Notes: generated by a model from the sequence alone, not told the origin. DNA of 64,000 nucleotides from Roseomonas alba (GCF_019430885.1 NZ_JAHYBZ010000002.1:682001-746000); one strand, 5' to 3'. Counted from the first letter of the stretch, positions 51,038-59,162 are shown. Translations and numbers: made by a program.

Positions 51038-51421
51038 TGGCAGGGCAGCGCGGTCGCTAGACACGGCGGTCGCTGCGGTGAGGGGCTTTGCCCCTTTCCC
51101 GGAGTTCACCCGACCACGGAGACCCATTCACGTTGCCGCGCAACATGAATGGGAGCCCGCATAGGCCAAAGGGCCTTTGGAAACCGATACGTTGAGTTGG
51201 GTGAAGCGGCCTGTTCGGGATGCCGAAGGGCGTCCGGTGGATCGCGGCTCGTCCCTGCTTCCGGCACCGCGTGCAACGCCCCTCACCAGATCGGCGCCTC
51301 CGGGCGATGCAGGACGCGCAGCAACGCCCGGAACCGTGGGACCGGGCGATGACGTGCCCACGCCACTTGCCGGCGAAACGCCCCCCTTGCGCACCGCCAC
51401 CGCGGCGCCATACCGGCGCTG
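51038..51421. other. Gene-free stretch with repeat element D
   Basis: No gene is supported here. The first 150 bases belong to the dispersed structured element; the following ~220 bases are GC-rich with no recognisable feature and could include a degraded 3' half of the element. Confidence 0.6.
51080..51185 (+). repeat. Dispersed structured element, copy D (5' half)
   Basis: AGGGGC/GCCCCT (51081-51086 with 51090-51095); 14-bp stem 51123-51136 with 51140-51153 (one mismatch, loop CGC), equivalent to the second hairpin of copies A and B; and the palindrome CCAAAGG-G-CCTTTGG (51166-51180) followed by AAACC. No matching 3' end hairpin is evident. Confidence 0.75.
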
Positions 51422-52000
51422 ATGCCCGCCGAATCCGCCCCCGGCCTGACCCAGGCCCTGGATCTCGCCTTCCAGGCACTCGCCGGAGGCGTGACGGATC
51501 GGCGCAGCCCCTTCCACACCCCCGCCCTCGCCACGGTCGCGCGGGACGGCGCCCCTTCCCTGCGCACCGTCATCCTGCGGGCCTTCGATCCGGCGACGCG
51601 GCGTCTGCGCATCCACACCGACAGCCGCAGCCCCAAGACGGCCGAACTGCGTGCCGAACCCCGCGCCGCCCTGCTGGCCTATGATCCCGCAACCCACACG
51701 CAGCTCCGCCTGGCCGGCCGCGTCACCCTGCATGACTGCGATGCCATCGCCGAGGACGCCTGGGTCACCAGCCGCGAATCGAGCCGCATGACCTATGCCG
51801 CCGCCCTTGCCCCGGGCGCGCCCCTGCCCGCCCCCCTCGCCGGGCCGGACGACCCTCAGGCCGGCCGCATCCATTTCGTCGCGGTCGTCATGACCATCGA
51901 CTGCCTCGACTGGCTGCTGCTGGACCCCGCCGGGCATCGCCGCGCGCGCTTCACTTGGGACGAAACCGGGGCGATGCGCGCAAGCTGGATTGCACCATGA
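51422..52000 (+). CDS. Pyridoxamine 5'-phosphate oxidase-family flavoprotein
   Basis: 192 residues. The FMN-binding split-barrel signature HTPALATVARDGAPSLRTVILRAFD...LRIHTDSRSPKTAEL is close to PNPOx proteins. It lacks the C-terminal PNPOx dimerisation motif in its standard form, so it may use another substrate (for example F420- or FMN-dependent reduction). First gene of a tightly overlapping operon with DUF3253 and DUF1499 genes and an SbmA-like exporter. Confidence 0.8.
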   Translation: MPAESAPGLTQALDLAFQALAGGVTDRRSPFHTPALATVARDGAPSLRTVILRAFDPATRRLRIHTDSRSPKTAELRAEPRAALLAYDPATHTQLRLAGRVTLHDCDAIAEDAWVTSRESSRMTYAAALAPGAPLPAPLAGPDDPQAGRIHFVAVVMTIDCLDWLLLDPAGHRRARFTWDETGAMRASWIAP

Positions 52001-52245
52001 CCGAACCCGCCATCCGCGAGGCCATCCTCGCCCAGACCGCCGCCTGCCCGCCCGGCCGCAGCATCTCGCCTTCCGACGTCGCCCAGGTGTTGGAACCGGA
52101 GGGCTGGCAATCCCTGCTGACCCGCATCCGGCGCGAGGCCGTGCTGCTGGCACGGGAGGGTCGCATCGACATCCTGCGCAAGGGCAAGCCGGTCGATCCC
52201 GAAGCCGAGATCCGCGGCGTCATCCGCCTGCGGGCGCGTCCGTGA
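51997..52245 (+). CDS. DUF3253 protein
   Basis: 82 residues, starting at ATG 51997 that overlaps the previous stop (ATGA). The pattern AILAQTAACPPGRSISPSDVAQVLEPEGWQSLLTRIRREAVLLAREGRIDILRKGKPVDP fits a DUF3253 winged-helix-like small protein. Function unknown. Confidence 0.78.
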   Translation: MTEPAIREAILAQTAACPPGRSISPSDVAQVLEPEGWQSLLTRIRREAVLLAREGRIDILRKGKPVDPEAEIRGVIRLRARP

Positions 52246-52682
52246 TCGGCCTGCTCTTCTCCCGCGGGGCGGAGGGCATTCCCCCGCCCGATCCGGTCGA
52301 TTTCGCGACGCTGGCGCTGCCCGCCACGCCCAACACCTGCCTGCTGACGCCGACCACGGCGCCCGGCGCGGGCCACCTGCATCACGACCCCTTCCCCGTC
52401 AGCCCCGACGCTGCCTTCGCCGCCATCCGTGGCGTGGCGGCCGCGCAGCCGCGCACCTTCCCCCTCGCCGACTGGCCGGACCGCCGCCAGGCGCAATGGG
52501 TCGCCCGCAGCCGGCTGATGAACTTCCCCGACATCATCGTGGCGGAATGCGCGCCGAGCGGCGGGGGCACCGGCCTCTGGCTCTATTCGCGCAGCCTGAT
52601 GGGACGGTCGGATTTCGGCGTGAACCGCGCGCGCGTCCTCGACTGGCTCCGCGCCTTCGAGGACCGGCTGCGCCGCGGCTGA
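52242..52682 (+). CDS. DUF1499 protein
   Basis: 146 residues from GTG 52242 (GTGA overlap). It contains the DUF1499 landmarks PNTCLLTP, AFAAIRGVAAAQPRT and a C-terminal GLWLYSRSLMGRSDFGVNRARVLDWLRAFEDRL. Function of the family is unknown; it is often linked to envelope or stress genes. The SbmA-like gene starts 11 nt after its stop with GAAGGAG before it. Confidence 0.8.
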   Translation: MIGLLFSRGAEGIPPPDPVDFATLALPATPNTCLLTPTTAPGAGHLHHDPFPVSPDAAFAAIRGVAAAQPRTFPLADWPDRRQAQWVARSRLMNFPDIIVAECAPSGGGTGLWLYSRSLMGRSDFGVNRARVLDWLRAFEDRLRRG

Positions 52683-52693
52683 AGGAGAACACC

Positions 52694-54442
52694 ATGCGAC
52701 GCCTCGGTCCCTTCCTGCGCGATGCCTGGCATCTCGCGCGGCCCTACTGGTCCAGCGAGGATCGCTGGAAGGCGCGCGGGCTGCTCGCCGTGGTGGTGGC
52801 GCTGAACCTGTCCCTGGTGGGGATGACGGTGCTGCTCACCTATTGGCAGCGCGCCTTCTACAACGCGCTCGAGGCGAAGGACTGGGACGCCTTCATGGCG
52901 CTGCTCTTCACCTGGCATCGCAGCGAGGATGGAGGACTGCTGCCGTCCTTCTGCATCGTCGCCGTGCTCTACATCCTGATCGCGGTCTACCAGCTCTACC
53001 TCCGCCAGGCGCTGCAGATCCGCTGGCGCCGCTGGCTGACCGAGGTCTACCTGACCAACTGGCTCGGCGACCGCGCCTATTACCGCATGGCGCTGACCGA
53101 CCCGACCACCGACAACCCCGACCAGCGCATTGCCGAGGATGCGCGCCTGTTCGTGGACGCCACCCTGTCGCTCGGTCTCGGGCTGATGAATTCGGTGGTG
53201 ACGCTGGCCTCCTTCATCGTGGTGCTGTGGTCGCTGTCGGGGCCGCTGACCGTCTTCGGCGTGGACATCCCCGGCTACATGGTCTGGGTGGCGCTGGTCT
53301 ATGCGGCGGCGGGCACGGTGCTCGCGCATGTCATCGGCAAGCCGCTGATCGCGCTGAACTTCACCCAGCAGAAGGTCGAGGCCGATTTCCGCTACGCCCT
53401 GGTGCGCTTCCGCGAAAATGTCGAAGGCGTCGCCCTGCATGGCGGCGAGGAGGATGAGAAGCGCGGCCTGACCCAGCGCTTCCGCGCGCTGATGGAAAAC
53501 TGGTGGTCCATCATGACCGCCACCAAGCGCCTGACCTTCTTCACCGCCGGCTACACGCAGGTCGCGGTGGTCTTCCCCATCGTGGTCGCCGCACCCGGCT
53601 ATTTCGCCGGGCGCATCCCGCTGGGCGGGCTGATCCAGACCAGCAGCGCCTTCGGCCAGGTGCAGGGCGCGCTGTCCTGGTTCGTCGACAACTACGCCAG
53701 CCTGACCGAGTGGCGCGCGACGGTGGAGCGTCTGACCGGCTTCACCCGCGCCGTGCAGGCCGCGCGCCGCGCCGATGGCGGGCCGATCGTGGCGAAGGGT
53801 GACTCTCCCGATCTGTCGCTGAAGGGCGTGACGCTTTCCCTGCCCGATGGCCGCGTGCTGCTGGACCATGGCGAGGCCACCGTCGCGCCGGGTGATTCTG
53901 TGGTCATCACCGGCGCCTCGGGGGCCGGGAAGTCCACCCTGTTCCGCGCCATCGCCGGCATCTGGCCCTTCGGATCGGGGCGCATCGCACTGCCGGCGCA
54001 GGGGCGTAGCCTGTTCCTGCCGCAACGGCCCTATATCCCGCTCGGCAGCTTGAAGCGCGCCGTCTGCTATCCCGAGAACGAGGCCGAGTTCACCGACGAC
54101 GCCGTGGCGGCGGCACTGGAAGCGGCTGAGCTCGGCCATCTCGTACCGCGCCTGCATGAGGCCGAGACCTGGGACCGCCGCCTGTCCGGCGGCGAGCAGC
54201 AGCGTCTCGCCCTCGCCCGCGCCCTGCTGCTGAAGCCCGATTGGCTGTTCCTGGATGAGGCAACGGCGAGCCTCGATCCCGCCGCGGAGGAGCGGCTCTA
54301 TGCGAAGCTGAAGGAGAGGCTGCCGGGGACGGCGCTGATCTCCATCGCGCATCGGCCAGCGGTGGCGCAGTTCCACGACCGCGCCTTGCGGGTCGAGGAC
54401 AGGGCGCTGCGACCGCAACAGGCGTCACTGCGCCCCGCCTGA
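52694..54442 (+). CDS. SbmA/BacA-like ABC transporter (fused membrane and ATPase domains)
   Basis: 582 residues, from ATG 52694 with GAAGGAG 7 nt upstream. Residues 1-330 form a membrane domain with SbmA/BacA/ABCD landmarks (LTYWQRAFYNALEAKDWDAFM, QALQIRWRRWLTEVYLTNWL, DNPDQRIAEDARLFVD). The ATPase follows with GASGAGKST, LSGGEQQRLALARALL, LFLDEATASLD and a SIAHR H-loop. Relatives transport peptides, vitamin B12 or very-long-chain acyl compounds across the inner membrane. Fused architecture matches YddA-like proteins. Confidence 0.87.
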   Translation: MRRLGPFLRDAWHLARPYWSSEDRWKARGLLAVVVALNLSLVGMTVLLTYWQRAFYNALEAKDWDAFMALLFTWHRSEDGGLLPSFCIVAVLYILIAVYQLYLRQALQIRWRRWLTEVYLTNWLGDRAYYRMALTDPTTDNPDQRIAEDARLFVDATLSLGLGLMNSVVTLASFIVVLWSLSGPLTVFGVDIPGYMVWVALVYAAAGTVLAHVIGKPLIALNFTQQKVEADFRYALVRFRENVEGVALHGGEEDEKRGLTQRFRALMENWWSIMTATKRLTFFTAGYTQVAVVFPIVVAAPGYFAGRIPLGGLIQTSSAFGQVQGALSWFVDNYASLTEWRATVERLTGFTRAVQAARRADGGPIVAKGDSPDLSLKGVTLSLPDGRVLLDHGEATVAPGDSVVITGASGAGKSTLFRAIAGIWPFGSGRIALPAQGRSLFLPQRPYIPLGSLKRAVCYPENEAEFTDDAVAAALEAAELGHLVPRLHEAETWDRRLSGGEQQRLALARALLLKPDWLFLDEATASLDPAAEERLYAKLKERLPGTALISIAHRPAVAQFHDRALRVEDRALRPQQASLRPA

Positions 54443-54450
54443 GCCGTCAG

Positions 54451-54476
54451 GGTCTGATCTGCTCGCCGATCAGATC
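54451..54476 (+). terminator. Terminator-like hairpin after the SbmA-like gene
   Basis: Stem TCTGATC (54453-54459) / GATCAGA (54468-54474), extendable by a G-T and a G-C pair to 54451-54476. It starts 8 nt after the gene's stop. No T-tract. Confidence 0.45.
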
Positions 54477-54526
54477 CGCCGACGACGCCGGGGACCACGC
54501 CGGCGCCACGCTGCAGACCGTGCCGC

Positions 54527-54570
54527 GCGGCGCCGGAGGAGAGCCGATGGCAACCTCCCTCCGGCGCCGC
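54527..54570 (-). terminator. Strong hairpin after the haloperoxidase-like gene
   Basis: A perfect 13-bp stem, 54527-54539 with 54558-54570, extended by three more pairs after a one-base bulge. It lies 10 nt beyond the minus-strand stop at 54581. Confidence 0.6.
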
Positions 54571-54580
54571 TTCTGTCGCG

Positions 54581-55417
54581 TCAGGCCTTGATGAAGGCCA
54601 GCAGATCCGGGTTGATCACCTCGGCATGGGTGGTGAGCATGCCGTGCGGATAGCCCGGATAGACCTTGAGCGTGCCGTTCTTCAGCAGCTTGATGGACTT
54701 CAGCGCGGCGTCGGCGATCGGCACGATCTGGTCGTCATCGCCATGCATCACCAGCGTCGGCACGGTGATGGCCTTCAGGTCCCCGGTCTGGTCGGTTTCC
54801 GAGAAGGCCTTGATGCCCTCGTAATGCGCCTTGGCGCCGCCGATCATGCCCTGGCGCCACCAATTCTGGATCACGCCCTGATGGACCTGGGCGCCGGGGC
54901 GGTTGAAGCCGTAGAAGGGCCCCGACGGCACATCGAGGAAGAACTGCGCGCGGTTCGCCGCGAGTGCGGCACGGAAGCCGTCGAAGACCTCGATCGGCAG
55001 GCCCTCGGGGTTCGCCTCGGTCTTGAGCATCAACGGCGGCACGGCACTGACCAGCACCGCCTTGGCGACGCGGCCGGCCGGCTCGCCATGCTTCGCGACA
55101 TAGCGCGCGACTTCGCCGCCACCCGTCGAATGCCCGATATGGACGGCGTTGCGCAGGTCCAGATGCTCGGCGACCGCGAAGGCGTCGGCCGCATAGTGGT
55201 CCATGTCGTGGCCGTCGCTGACCTGGGTCGAACGGCCATGGCCGCGCCGGTCATGGGCCACGACACGGAAGCCCTTCTGCACGAAGAAGAGCATCTGCGC
55301 GTCCCAGTCGTCGGAGGACAGCGGCCAGCCATGGTGGAACATGATCGGCTGGGCGTCCTTCGGACCCCAATCCTTGTAGAAGATATCGACGCCATCAGTA
55401 GTGGTGACGAACGGCAT
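54581..55417 (-). CDS. Alpha/beta hydrolase, non-heme haloperoxidase/esterase-like
   Basis: 278 residues from ATG 55417 (GGAAGGAA upstream). The oxyanion segment MFHHGWP, the nucleophile elbow GHSTGG with Ser97, the acid in HGDDDQIVP (Asp228) and His258 in YPGYPHGM give a complete triad. The DRRGHGRS and HDMDHYAAD segments are characteristic of cofactor-free haloperoxidase/arylesterase proteins (perhydrolases). Cytoplasmic, substrate unknown. A subtilase remnant lies directly upstream. Confidence 0.85.
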   Translation of the reverse strand: MPFVTTTDGVDIFYKDWGPKDAQPIMFHHGWPLSSDDWDAQMLFFVQKGFRVVAHDRRGHGRSTQVSDGHDMDHYAADAFAVAEHLDLRNAVHIGHSTGGGEVARYVAKHGEPAGRVAKAVLVSAVPPLMLKTEANPEGLPIEVFDGFRAALAANRAQFFLDVPSGPFYGFNRPGAQVHQGVIQNWWRQGMIGGAKAHYEGIKAFSETDQTGDLKAITVPTLVMHGDDDQIVPIADAALKSIKLLKNGTLKVYPGYPHGMLTTHAEVINPDLLAFIKA

Positions 55418-55434
55418 GTCAGCAGTTCCTTCCT

Positions 55435-55551
55435 TCAGTGGCTTTCGGATGCGGCGAACATGGCCTTGGCGTCGATGATGCCAAGGCCGCAGGCGCCGCC
55501 GCAGCGCTTCGCGAATCCGGGAATGAGATTGTCGATCCCGGCCGGCATGCT
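55435..55551 (-). pseudogene. Possible C-terminal remnant of a subtilase (S8 peptidase)
   Basis: The minus-strand frame reads ...[17 protein letters not shown] followed by [19 protein letters not shown], which resembles the region after the catalytic serine in S8 peptidases, where C..CGAGxxDAxxA is common. Only this ~39-residue piece is recognisable; upstream sequence in the frame is unrelated and no catalytic residues are present. The match is short, so the call is tentative. Confidence 0.35.
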
Positions 55552-55879
55552 GTCGCGCTGCCGCCCGAGACGGTCGCATGACAACCGCCGCGTCGATCGA
55601 CCTGATCGTAAAGACCCTTTGCGACCCGACATCGATCATGATTCCGGACGTGCCTGGTCGGGTCAGGCAGACTCTTTCCCGGCATCGGCATGGCGGCATC
55701 CCGCGGTGGTGCGAACGCAGTCGTAGTGAGGAACGTGGTCGCGACGCCATCATGCGTTGGTATGGAAGGCTCTGGCCGTTCGGATAGGGTGCGGCATCGG
55801 CAGGTCCGCGCGAGGCGCGCCCGTCGCCGGATCGACCTGCCGAAGGTCTTCCTGATGCTGGCCTGATTGCACTGCCGCG

Positions 55880-56109
55880 TTGGAGGGGCTTTGTCCCTCC
55901 AAACCACCCCACCAAAGGCCGAAAGGCCTTTGGAAACCTCCACTTGGCGCCGTGCGCCGCGGTCGGAGACGGCACCGAAACCCGCTCTTGCGCACGAAGC
56001 GCGCTGAGCGAGTGGAGCATGTCCGTTCTGCCCGATGCCAGAAGGCTGCGGTCCAGGATGCCCAGCATCCTGGCGGGGGTGGTTCGGAGGGACAGAGCCC
56101 CTCCGATTC
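55880..56109 (+). repeat. Dispersed structured element, copy E
   Basis: TTGGAGGG/CCCTCCAA (55880-55887 with 55895-55902); CCAAAGGCC-GAAA-GGCCTTTGG (55912-55933) followed by AAACC; CCAGGATGC-CCA-GCATCCTGG (56053-56073); and CGGAGGG/CCCTCCG (56085-56091 with 56099-56105). Its first 29 bases (from 55882) match, in inverted orientation, the last 29 bases (ending 56104) with two differences. Confidence 0.88.
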
Positions 56110-56163
56110 CGACCGTGCCGGCAGCAATAGGAACATCAGACGGTCGCTTGACCTGCCAAACAA

Positions 56164-56187
56164 TTCCATCATTATAGAATTATGGAA
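56164..56187. promoter_or_regulatory. ArsR operator overlapping the arsR start codon
   Basis: A 24-bp dyad, TTCCATnATTnTAnAATnATGGAA, spans 56164-56187 and includes the arsR ATG (56182-56184). A TTGACC at 56148 and TATAGA at 56173 could be promoter boxes. ArsR-family repressors bind AT-rich dyads of this kind, so autoregulation released by arsenite is likely. Confidence 0.65.
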
Positions 56188-56529
56188 AAGACGGCTGCCA
56201 TCCAGTCCCTTGCGGCCCTGGCGCAGGAATCCCGGCTCGACATCTTCCGCCTGCTGATCCAGGCCGGCCCGGAGGGCATCGCCGCGGGGCAGATCGCCGA
56301 GAGCCTTGGCCTGGCGTCGCCCACCCTCTCCTTCCATCTCGCGCAGCTCCGCCAGGCCGGATTGGTCACCTTCCGCCGGGACGGGCGCTCGCTGATCTAC
56401 GCTGCCGAATTCGGCGCCATGACGGCGCTGATCGGCTTCCTGACGGAGAATTGCTGCGGCGGCGACCTGGCCGCCTGCATGCCCGACCTCGGCGCAGGTT
56501 GCGCCAGCAGAAAGGAACCGGCCGCGTGA
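56182..56529 (+). CDS. arsR: ArsR-family arsenic-responsive repressor
   Basis: 115 residues. Winged helix-turn-helix (about 8-80) with QESRLDIFRLLIQAGPEGI and SLGLASPTLSFHLAQLRQAGLV. A C-terminal thiol cluster Cys91, Cys92, Cys99 and Cys107 (NCCGGDLAAC...GC) fits As(III)/Sb(III) sensing as in C-terminal-site ArsR proteins. First gene of arsR-arsC-acr3; arsC overlaps its stop as GTGA. Confidence 0.9.
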   Translation: MEKTAAIQSLAALAQESRLDIFRLLIQAGPEGIAAGQIAESLGLASPTLSFHLAQLRQAGLVTFRRDGRSLIYAAEFGAMTALIGFLTENCCGGDLAACMPDLGAGCASRKEPAA

Positions 56530-56957
56530 CCGTGACCATCTACCACAACCCGGCCTGCGGGACCTCCCGCAACGTGCTCGGCCTGATCCGCAACAGCGGC
56601 GAGGAGCCGCGGATCATCGAATACCTGAAGACACCGCCGAGCCGCGCCGAGCTGACCGACCTCATCGCCCGCATGGGCATCTCGGTACGCGACCTGCTGC
56701 GGCAGAGGGGCACGCCTTACGACGCCCTCGGCCTCGGCGACCCGTCGCTGACCGATGGGGCGCTGCTGGACGCGATGATGGCGCACCCGATCCTGATCAA
56801 TCGCCCCATCGTCGAGACCGAGAAGGGCGTGCGGCTGTGCCGCCCCTCCGAGATGGTGCTGGACCTGCTGCCCGCGCAGCGCGGTGCCTTCGCCAAGGAA
56901 GATGGCCAGAAGGTCGTGGATGCCGCCGGCAACCGCGTCATGGGTCTGGTGTCGTGA
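56526..56957 (+). CDS. arsC: Arsenate reductase, glutaredoxin-dependent type
   Basis: 143 residues from GTG 56526. VTIYHNPACGTSRN carries catalytic Cys11, and the arginine-containing segment INRPIVETEKGVRLCRPSE matches ArsC of the E. coli R773 type. Reduces arsenate to arsenite using glutathione/glutaredoxin. The arsenite is then exported by the next gene's product (GTGA overlap). Confidence 0.9.
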   Translation: MTVTIYHNPACGTSRNVLGLIRNSGEEPRIIEYLKTPPSRAELTDLIARMGISVRDLLRQRGTPYDALGLGDPSLTDGALLDAMMAHPILINRPIVETEKGVRLCRPSEMVLDLLPAQRGAFAKEDGQKVVDAAGNRVMGLVS

Positions 56958-58003
56958 GCGAGGCGGTCGTCCAGCGGGCCGCGCCGGCCATGGGTATCTT
57001 CGAACGCTACCTGACGCTGTGGGTCGCGCTGTGCATCGTCGCCGGCGTGCTGCTCGGCCAGGCGATCCCGGGCGTGTTCCACGCGCTCGGCGCGGCGACG
57101 GTCGCCGAGGTGAACCTGCCCGTCGCCGTGCTCGTCTGGCTGATGATCATCCCGATGCTGCTGAAGATCGACCTCGGCGCGCTGCACGAGGTCGGGCAGC
57201 ACTGGCGCGGCATCGCGACGACGGTCGGCGTAAACTGGCTGGTGAAGCCCTTCTCGATGGCGCTGCTCGGCTGGCTGTTCATCGGCTGGCTGTTCCGCCC
57301 CTTCCTGCCGGCCGACCAGATCGAGAGCTACATGGCCGGGCTGATCCTGCTCGCCGCCGCGCCCTGCACCGCCATGGTCTTCGTCTGGTCCAATCTTGTG
57401 GAAGGCGAGCCGCACTTCACCCTGTCCCAGGTCGCGCTGAACGACGTGATCATGGTCTTCGCCTTCGCGCCCGTGGTGGGGCTGCTGCTCGGCCTGTCCG
57501 CGATCACCGTGCCGTGGGAGACGCTGCTGCTCTCGGTGCTGCTCTACATCGTGGTGCCGGTCGCGATCGCGCAGGTCTGGCGGCAGGCGCTGGTGCGCAG
57601 CGGGACGCTGGATCGGACGCTGCGCGCACTTGGGCCCTGGTCGCTTACGGCGCTCCTCGCGACCCTGGTGCTGCTGTTCGGGCTGCAGGGGGAACAGATC
57701 CTGCGCCAGCCGGCGGTGATCGGGCTCCTCGCCGTGCCGATCCTGATCCAGGTCTATTTCAATGCGGGGCTCGCCTATTGGCTGAACCGGCGGCTCGGCG
57801 TGGCCTGGTGCGTCGCCGGACCCTCGGCGCTGATCGGGGCGAGCAATTTCTTCGAGCTCGCGGTCGCGACGGCTATCGCCCTGTTCGGCTTCCAGTCCGG
57901 CGCGGCGCTGGCGACGGTGGTAGGCGTGCTGATCGAAGTCCCGGTGATGCTGTCCGTCGTGCAGATCGTCCGTCGGTCGCGGCGCTGGTACGAGGCCGGC
58001 TGA
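56954..58003 (+). CDS. acr3: Acr3-type arsenite efflux permease
   Basis: 349 residues from GTG 56954 with ten predicted helices. The conserved cysteine in LAAAPCTAMVFVWSNL and the preceding WLMIIPMLLKIDL segment identify ACR3. Extrudes As(OH)3 by proton motive force. Last gene of the ars operon; converges with the DUF1275 gene with only 4 bp between stops. Confidence 0.92.
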   Translation: MSEAVVQRAAPAMGIFERYLTLWVALCIVAGVLLGQAIPGVFHALGAATVAEVNLPVAVLVWLMIIPMLLKIDLGALHEVGQHWRGIATTVGVNWLVKPFSMALLGWLFIGWLFRPFLPADQIESYMAGLILLAAAPCTAMVFVWSNLVEGEPHFTLSQVALNDVIMVFAFAPVVGLLLGLSAITVPWETLLLSVLLYIVVPVAIAQVWRQALVRSGTLDRTLRALGPWSLTALLATLVLLFGLQGEQILRQPAVIGLLAVPILIQVYFNAGLAYWLNRRLGVAWCVAGPSALIGASNFFELAVATAIALFGFQSGAALATVVGVLIEVPVMLSVVQIVRRSRRWYEAG

Positions 58004-58007
58004 CCGC

Positions 58008-58757
58008 CTACTCCTCGGCCGCCGGCACCACCGCATTGGCCAGGATCAGCAGCACCACCGCGAGCGGCAGGCAGGCCGCGAGCCCGATGCGCGCAAAGGC
58101 CCAGGCCCCGACCAGCCCGCCGAAGGCGAAGCAGCAGAGCAGTCCGGCGAGCAGCTTCATCTTCGCCCGGTCGGCCATGACCTTCGGCGCGTCGCGCGTC
58201 GGATCGGCATTCCAGTAGGTCAGCTTGCCGATCTCGATGCCGAGGTCGGTGACGATGCCCGTGATGTGCGTGGTGCGCATGCGCGCGCCGGAGATCTTGG
58301 TGATGCAGGCATTCTGCACCCCCATCAGGAAGCACAGCAGCGGCACCACGGGGATCGCCACCAGTTCGGACGGCAGCAGCGCCCCCATGATGCCGAAGGC
58401 GAGCAGCAGCGCGGCCTCGACCAGCAGCGGCAGGGCATAGCTGCCGCGCCAGCCGAGCCGCCGGCCGAAATTGATCAGCCAGGCGGAATGCGCCGCCCCG
58501 GCCATGAAGGATGCCAGCGCCAGCATTCCCGCCAGCGCCACCTGCCCCATCCCCAGCGCGACATGGTCCGCCATGGAGGAGACGATCCCCGACATGTGCG
58601 AGGTGTACTGCCCCACCACCATGAAACCGCCGGCATTGATGGCGCCGGCGACGAAGGTCAGGGTCAGGCCGAGCTGCTTCTCGGTGGCCTCGGCGCGCAG
58701 CCAGCGGCGGGCGGTGGCGCGAAGGTTCTGCGCGCCGTTGTGGGTGGTGGTTGTCAT
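58008..58757 (-). CDS. DUF1275 (YoaK-like) membrane protein
   Basis: 249 residues, six or so helices, with the signature FVAGAINAGGFMVVGQYTSHMSGIVS and CFLMGVQNACITKISGARMRTTHITGIVTDLG. The family is described as YoaK/DUF1275 with no firm function; a transport role is inferred from the fold. Not obviously linked to arsenic resistance; simply converges on acr3. Confidence 0.85.
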   Translation of the reverse strand: MTTTTHNGAQNLRATARRWLRAEATEKQLGLTLTFVAGAINAGGFMVVGQYTSHMSGIVSSMADHVALGMGQVALAGMLALASFMAGAAHSAWLINFGRRLGWRGSYALPLLVEAALLLAFGIMGALLPSELVAIPVVPLLCFLMGVQNACITKISGARMRTTHITGIVTDLGIEIGKLTYWNADPTRDAPKVMADRAKMKLLAGLLCCFAFGGLVGAWAFARIGLAACLPLAVVLLILANAVVPAAEE

Positions 58758-59162
58758 GGCAGGGTCGGCCGTTCAACGGCGGCGCCTGTGCGTCCACTGT
58801 CGCGTTGGAAGGGCCTTGCCCCTCCAAGCCACCCCAGCAATGGCCGAAAGGCCTTTGCAAACCTCAACCTGGCACCGTGGGCCGCTGGCAGAATGATGCC
58901 GAAACCCGCATTGGCGCGCGAAGCGCGCCTGGTGGGTGCAGAACGACGGCGTTGCTCAACGCCAGGAGACTGCGCTCCAGGGGCTCCAAGGCCCAGGGGC
59001 ACCCATTGGCGGGGTGGTTCGGAGGGGCAGAGCCCCTCCGATCTCCGTAGCAAAGCATCGAAGCGCCCCCTTCGGCGTCGTGCTGCGCTGCCCCGAACCC
59101 GCCGGGCCAGGTGCGGTCCGGAGAGACACATATCCCCTCCCCGGTTCCATCGCATCACGGCG
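58758..59162. other. Gene-free stretch with repeat element F
   Basis: The 405 bases between the DUF1275 start and the Bug gene stop hold no gene. Repeat element F occupies 58805-59045. The next ~117 bases show nothing recognisable. Confidence 0.65.
58805..59045 (+). repeat. Dispersed structured element, copy F
   Basis: 5' hairpin 58805-58814 with 58818-58827 (one mismatch); GCAATGGCC-GAAA-GGCCTTTGC (58837-58858), where the terminal pair is changed to G-C from C-G in copies C and E; central segment with CCGAAACCCGC shared with copy E; terminal CGGAGGGGC/GCCCCTCCG (59020-59028 with 59032-59040). The 3' GGGGTGGTTCGGAGGGGCAG matches copy E. Confidence 0.87.

Larger units (their letters stand above)
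55418..56163. other. Long gene-poor region with peptidase remnant and repeat element E
   Basis: The 764 bases between the hydrolase and arsR hold three recognisable things: a possible C-terminal remnant of a subtilisin-like peptidase (55435-55551, minus strand), an unassigned stretch (55552-55879), and repeat element E (55880-56109). Nothing else could be supported. Confidence 0.55.

Noticed and set aside
29480-59050. Several short frames encoding similar peptides (for example KGLxAFGGVVW or [13 protein letters not shown]) in different gaps
   Set aside because: They are translations of the dispersed repeat element in both directions, not a protein family.
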